Positions 61,501 to 64,000 of a DNA stretch of 64,000 bases are shown here, in pieces. The position numbers and the translations under genes are program-made. The stretch comes from Ardenticatenaceae bacterium (GTDB taxonomy: Bacteria; Chloroflexota; Anaerolineae; Promineifilales; Promineifilaceae), in assembly GCA_011525915.1 (NCBI GenBank), contig WYBM01000044.1, forward strand, positions 1 to 64,000. The letters run 5' to 3'. Under the pieces are notes generated by a model, which saw only the letters and a program-made list of their open reading frames with translations, made no database searches and was not told the DNA's origin. Within the stretch, counting starts at the first letter, position 1. Each line of letters starts with the position of its first letter.

Positions 61501-63184
61501 CCATCCACGCTGTGACGCGTGTCATTTGGGCAAACTCATTTTCGTGACAGGCAACCGAAAAAGTGGTATTCCCCCCCTTGCCATAATTGTCGTGTTTTGT
61601 CACACTGACATAGCCATCGGCGAAAAACTTACCCATAAACCAGGCAGTTTCTGTGTTTAGTTCTGGTTGCGACAACACAGAACCACTGTGATCTGCTCCT
61701 CGTTTCGCAGGCAGAGACGCCAGTTCCATCTCTTTACCACCTATGGCATGGGTTATGAAGAGGATGCGATCCTCAGGGGTAATGTGCTGGGCTTGTTTGA
61801 AGGTATACCCTCCCCACACGTCGGTCAGCACGGCAATGCGATGATCGGGTGTACAGCGAAAAATGGTGCCAGATTCAGTTACTAATTCAACAATTTGCTG
61901 TACTCCTTGATCTAGCCAACCTGTTACGGGTTTATAGCCAACGGCCGTCATTACCTCATCACCGGTGATGACTTCTTCAATGGGGATACTGCCCCGTCTG
62001 GTATGTATGCGTGTTCCCACGGGAAGACACCGCCGCACGCCGCCGGAGACGGCCGCGTTGCCCACAGCACACATGATGTCATGGGCGTCTAACGGCCGTA
62101 AAAAGCTGCCCTGCCGTGCCAAAATTCGGCTGCGGGCAAAGTCCAGCATCTGGCGCAGTGGTTCTGGCCCGGAAGCCCGGCCCCCTTTGACGCGCAAAGG
62201 CATACCGGCCGGCCGCACTTCACTATAATCAAACTTCAAATCGTCACCGGTGAACCAGGCGGTCAGGCCGGCGCGCAGGGCTTCGGCCCAACCTTCAGAA
62301 GTGTCGGCTACCACATGGGTGGGCGCCGGTTTGCCTGATTGCCGGGCAATGCGTGGGAACTGTTCCACATACTGTCGTTCTACGGAAAAGCCCACGCCGC
62401 AGCCGCTCATAGAGATGATCAGCGCCTCTACAAATGAGTCCAGGCTGTCCACTGGCATGTAAGAGCAGTTGTAAATGGCGATGTTGTTGCGGCGAGCGGC
62501 CGGGCCGGCCATCGCCAATAGCCGCATAGAAGGCATGACCTTCATCTGCAAAATGCCTTGGCGAATGCGCTCATAAACCTCTTTCGGTAAGCGGTAGTCA
62601 GACAATTCGCGCAAATAATCGGTGGCCCGGTTGACGGTTTCCAGCCAGGTTTCCCGCCGCCCCAGGTCATAATTAAAGCGGGAATATTTATCATAAAACT
62701 GGAATTTTTGCAGTTGGGTGGGAAAGAATTGGTCAGATTCGGCAAAAGCATCACGCACTTCCGGCGGTACCGGCCGTTTGGCGCGGATTTTGGCGTGTTC
62801 AGCGCGGTAGAGAATGTAATGTTTAGCGGCTTCATATTCACCCGCCGCCTGCAGCACCATCTCCACAATGTCTTGCACCCCCTCCACGGTGGGTAGGTCA
62901 AACTTGGCGGCGACCACATTCACGACCTGGCGGTTGATATCCTCTATAGAGGTTTTGGGCTTCTGGCCCAGGCTGGCAAAACAACGCTCCAGGGCGCTGT
63001 AGATATGCTGGTCATCAAAAGGGACAATACGGCCGTCTCGTTTGACAATGCTGGTAGGGATGGCCACCTTAAAGTAAATGCTGGTGGCATCCAGAGCCTG
63101 TTTGCCATTCTTGCCGTTCATACCATTTTTTTTGCGAGAAGTAGTTTCCAACAGTTGACTTTGCGCATTTTGCTTTTCTGACAT
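58532..63184 (-). CDS. nrdJ: B12-dependent ribonucleotide reductase containing two inteins
   Basis: A 1550-aa precursor that would splice to 776 aa. An ATP-cone-like domain is at residues 45-135 (IVKRDGRIVPFDDQHIYSAL). The catalytic domain includes YNCSYMPVDS (Cys240, redox partner), NPCGEI (Cys1248, the thiyl-radical cysteine), ITCVKPSGNSSQLVDSSSG, and the C-terminal redox pair in CLAGGCDV. It matches class II (adenosylcobalamin) NrdJ, converting ribonucleotides to deoxyribonucleotides with or without oxygen. Inteins occupy residues 386-790 and 879-1247, both with Cys1 and a terminal His-Asn. The gene has AGGAG before its ATG and lies downstream of nrdR, the regulator of this enzyme class. 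Confidence 0.94.
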   Translation of the reverse strand: MSEKQNAQSQLLETTSRKKNGMNGKNGKQALDATSIYFKVAIPTSIVKRDGRIVPFDDQHIYSALERCFASLGQKPKTSIEDINRQVVNVVAAKFDLPTVEGVQDIVEMVLQAAGEYEAAKHYILYRAEHAKIRAKRPVPPEVRDAFAESDQFFPTQLQKFQFYDKYSRFNYDLGRRETWLETVNRATDYLRELSDYRLPKEVYERIRQGILQMKVMPSMRLLAMAGPAARRNNIAIYNCSYMPVDSLDSFVEALIISMSGCGVGFSVERQYVEQFPRIARQSGKPAPTHVVADTSEGWAEALRAGLTAWFTGDDLKFDYSEVRPAGMPLRVKGGRASGPEPLRQMLDFARSRILARQGSFLRPLDAHDIMCAVGNAAVSGGVRRCLPVGTRIHTRRGSIPIEEVITGDEVMTAVGYKPVTGWLDQGVQQIVELVTESGTIFRCTPDHRIAVLTDVWGGYTFKQAQHITPEDRILFITHAIGGKEMELASLPAKRGADHSGSVLSQPELNTETAWFMGKFFADGYVSVTKHDNYGKGGNTTFSVACHENEFAQMTRVTAWMGQHGLHAQDHSAEHEHCVKLRSNNRQIARWMYQYKQPHAPLEIPEEVWQATLPIRAAFIAGVMDGDGCYTDRPVTVVATVYETFARDMVKLLATLGIIAEVRVRRPATEQGWQAQWVVSIKDALALNRAESLLGSYASREWVSRHGKQAGYTVPGRFVKNDLPRATWKNKWPSSRDANMNSATLTTMVEATHYVPVQVVEIRDGGSAHTYDLEVQDGSTFVAEGYLVHNTAMISLFDYDDQEMRHCKDGDFWRSNSQRWNANNSAVWPDRELNQAEITRFVLDMVESGRGEPGIFNRRAAVENRPARRQAADFGTNPCVTADTWVMTQAGPRQVKDLVAEPFAALVNGRAYRSTKDGFFYTGHKPVYLIETEEGHTLKATADHPILYVAAQTGKKQDTAWRPVGELQPGDSIRLHNQRSAVWLANDQGAAAAWLLGLLVGDGAFVRHETKSNQAMLRFQGESSQMMVEMAHAVLTANVPARNDLQPFYHKTNQYWQLASPGLNQIADSYNMTIDAKTITPAIEQTSSAFYAGFLRGLFDADGAVMGNQDKGISVRLVQSNLELLQAAQRMLLRLGINSTIYQNHREAGYRSLPDGKGGVKEHWTEAQHELVIANDNIQIFQQRIGFSNPEKAARLADKAAAYQRKPDRERFVAHIKSITLVGHEDVYDCTIPEIHAFDANGLYVHNCGEIILRPYQFCNLTSAIARADDTYETLREKVELATIIGTIQSMATYFPGLRREWQKNCEEERLLGVDLNGQMDSPAVQDPENQAKLREVAVETNRLYADALGINQSVSITCVKPSGNSSQLVDSSSGLHARWAPFYIRNVRVGAHTPVFKVLNDAGVPMDPENGQTPENANTWVIHFPVKAPPDSVTRNDRTALEQCYYWLQNKTHYTEHNPSVTITYQPNEVLDIIRWIWENQDKVGGMAFLPAFDAQYDQMPYMEISQEEYEQAAAKFPEIDFSKIYRYEEEDLTTAAQELACLAGGCDV
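59444..60550 (-). mobile_element. Intein 2 in NrdJ at the catalytic cysteine (369 aa)
   Basis: Residues 879-1247 of the precursor, inserted in the conserved FGTNP/CGEI motif. It begins CVTADTWVMTQAG, has TADHPIL (block B) and ends VYDCTIPEIHAFDANGLYVHN. The next residue is Cys1248, the thiyl-radical cysteine, serving as the +1 nucleophile. Dodecapeptides AWLLGLLVGDGAF and FYAGFLRGLFDADGAV indicate a LAGLIDADG endonuclease. The boundaries were checked at the DNA level: TGT at 60550-60548 (Cys1) and AAT at 59446-59444 (last Asn). Confidence 0.92.
60815..62029 (-). mobile_element. Intein 1 in NrdJ (405 aa, LAGLIDADG endonuclease)
   Basis: Residues 386-790 of the precursor. It starts CLPVGTRIHTRRG (block A), has TPDHRI (block B) and ends TYDLEVQDG...FVAEGYLVHN (blocks F and G), with extein Thr as the next residue. 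Two dodecapeptide motifs, AWFMGKFFADGYV and AFIAGVMDGDGCY, mark a LAGLIDADG homing endonuclease. The first codon is TGT at 62029 and the last Asn codon ends at 60815. All splicing residues are present (Cys1, block B His, His-Asn, Thr+1), so it should be active. It sits after VSGGVRR of the reductase. Confidence 0.9.
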
Positions 63185-63370
63185 TTTATGCCTTCTCCTG
63201 ATATGATGATTTTAAGGAAATGGGCAGGACCAGCTACATTAACGAGATAGTCCCCATCACGTGAACGTTACAAATCTAGCCATTTCCTGATTCTGATAAA
63301 TTGCTCAACAAGCGCACTAAAGCCAGTACCGATATGGCGGTTTGTGGGTTTGTGGGGGTATTCCTATGAT

Positions 63371-63823
63371 TTATTTTGTGGTGCGTAGGCGGTCTATTTC
63401 TTTGCGAATTGCTTCCAGATCATCCAGGTTCATGTAAACTGTTACATAGCGAATATAAGCTACTTCGTCTAAATCTTTGAGTTTTTCAATCACCGAATCG
63501 CCCACCAACTTACTGGATACTTCCGCTTTGCCCAGCTGCTGCAACTCTGCTTCTACCTCACCGGCAATGCGTTCAATATCGGCTGCCGCCACCGGGCGCT
63601 TGGCGCAGGCTATCTTGATCCCGGCCATCAACTTCTCACGCGAAAACTCCTCACGGGTGCCGTCTTGTTTCACCAGCATAGGGGTGGCCAATATGGGCCG
63701 TTCATAGGAACTAAAACGCTGACTGCAATTTTCACAAACCCGCCGCCGCCGCGTCCCGCCACGAGCATCATGGCTGGTGTCGATGACATTGGTTTTGGGG
63801 TGGTTGCAATAAGGACATTTCAC
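63371..63823 (-). CDS. nrdR: Transcriptional repressor NrdR
   Basis: A 150-aa regulator of ribonucleotide reductase genes. The zinc ribbon has CPYC near the start and CENC near residue 30 with RRRRVCENCSQRFSSYER, followed by the ATP-cone (VKQDGTREEFSREKLMAGIKIAC) that senses ATP/dATP. Length is the usual 150 aa. The start is GTG at 63823, giving VKCPYC as in the family, with GGAGG 7 bases upstream; the open frame runs further but has no other support. It lies about 190 bases upstream of nrdJ on the same strand, so it probably controls both itself and nrdJ. Confidence 0.93.
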   Translation of the reverse strand: MKCPYCNHPKTNVIDTSHDARGGTRRRRVCENCSQRFSSYERPILATPMLVKQDGTREEFSREKLMAGIKIACAKRPVAAADIERIAGEVEAELQQLGKAEVSSKLVGDSVIEKLKDLDEVAYIRYVTVYMNLDDLEAIRKEIDRLRTTK

Positions 63824-63886
63824 GAAAAAGCCTCCGGTCAGGTAAAAAGCCCAGATATGGATTGGTAGCATTGAATAGGCGTAAAT

Positions 63887-63902
63887 CCACCATATATAGG
63901 GC
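63887..63902. promoter_or_regulatory. NrdR-box candidate
   Basis: CCACCATATATAGGGC resembles the NrdR consensus acaCwATATATwGtgt, with the central ATATATA-like core and flanking C/G intact. It lies between the nrdR promoter and its start codon, about 36 bases downstream of the expected transcript start. NrdR boxes usually come in pairs about three helical turns apart; a second weak core (AGATATGGAT) is near 63853. Consistent with autoregulation. Confidence 0.5.
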
Positions 63903-63944
63903 TTTGGGTTGCTGGCTCCCCCATATTTGGCAGTTGTAGCGAGC

Positions 63945-63973
63945 ATTATAACACACGGCCGTGGCCCTGACAA
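63945..63973 (-). promoter_or_regulatory. Sigma-70 promoter of nrdR
   Basis: On the minus strand TTGTCA (63973-63968), a 17-base spacer and TATAAT (63950-63945) form a near-consensus promoter. Transcription should begin near 63938, about 115 bases before the GTG of nrdR. The spacer contains CACGGCCGTG, a copy of the palindrome repeated throughout the window. Confidence 0.7.
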
Positions 63974-64000
63974 CCCGTAAAAGTCTTAAAACTTTGGCTA

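Noticed and set aside
1..64000. tRNA or rRNA genes, CRISPR arrays, transposases and prophage genes
   Set aside because: None recognised on either strand; the inteins are the only mobile elements with clear support.

Overview
The window looks like a chromosome segment of a Chloroflexota bacterium, probably Anaerolineae or a relative. This is inferred from gene content: a B12-dependent ribonucleotide reductase with NrdR, many secreted proteins carrying a short [FY]-[LI]-P-x-[VI] motif, DUF1684, and a highly repeated 8-bp palindrome ACGGCCGT (more than 50 copies counted by eye). No rRNA, tRNA, CRISPR array or transposase was seen.

Layout. (1) 1-3.2 kb, minus: a carbohydrate ABC importer (binding lipoprotein and two permeases), next to the first codons of another gene and a LacI-type palindrome. 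(2) 3.3-11.7 kb, plus: amidohydrolase, phenylacetate-CoA ligase-like enzyme, Wzt-like export ATPase, a secreted beta-propeller and two clan-A glycosidase-like proteins. (3) 11.8-48.2 kb, minus: one compact biosynthetic operon for a hybrid nonribosomal peptide/polyketide. Transcribed right to left it encodes a Rieske oxygenase, a formyltransferase-NRPS-PKS (3024 aa), two PKSs (3184 and 1958 aa), an AlkC-like DNA glycosylase, a PKS ending in a PLP alpha-oxoamine synthase, a small unknown protein, a histone-deacetylase-family hydrolase, a type II thioesterase and two flavoproteins, one a likely halogenase. (4) 48.3-52.9 kb: a divergent locus with a 61-aa peptide ending in three tryptophans, a polyprenyl-synthase-like protein, a ComP-like histidine kinase and a NarL/ComA-type response regulator. 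This has the parts list of a ComQXPA quorum-sensing system. (5) 53.3-58.2 kb: DUF1684 protein, class A beta-lactamase-like lipoprotein, lamin-tail/phospholipase D protein and an orphan lasso-type precursor peptide. (6) 58.5-64 kb, minus: nrdR and a B12-dependent ribonucleotide reductase gene interrupted by two inteins.

How it may work together (inference). The peptide, probably prenylated on tryptophan, would be exported, sensed by the ComP-like kinase and relayed to the ComA-like regulator. Dyads between the peptide gene and the biosynthetic operon could couple cell density to production, as ComA does for surfactin in Bacillus. The assembly line would start with N-formylglycine (adenylation code read as DILQLGMIWK), extend through six ketosynthases and release the chain by decarboxylative condensation with an amino acid. 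The six ketosynthase modules form three repeats of a two-module unit, with the acyltransferase intact, dead and intact in turn. The AlkC-like glycosylase, translationally coupled inside the operon, suggests a DNA-alkylating product with self-resistance. The deacetylase homologue is either a tailoring enzyme or a second protective protein.
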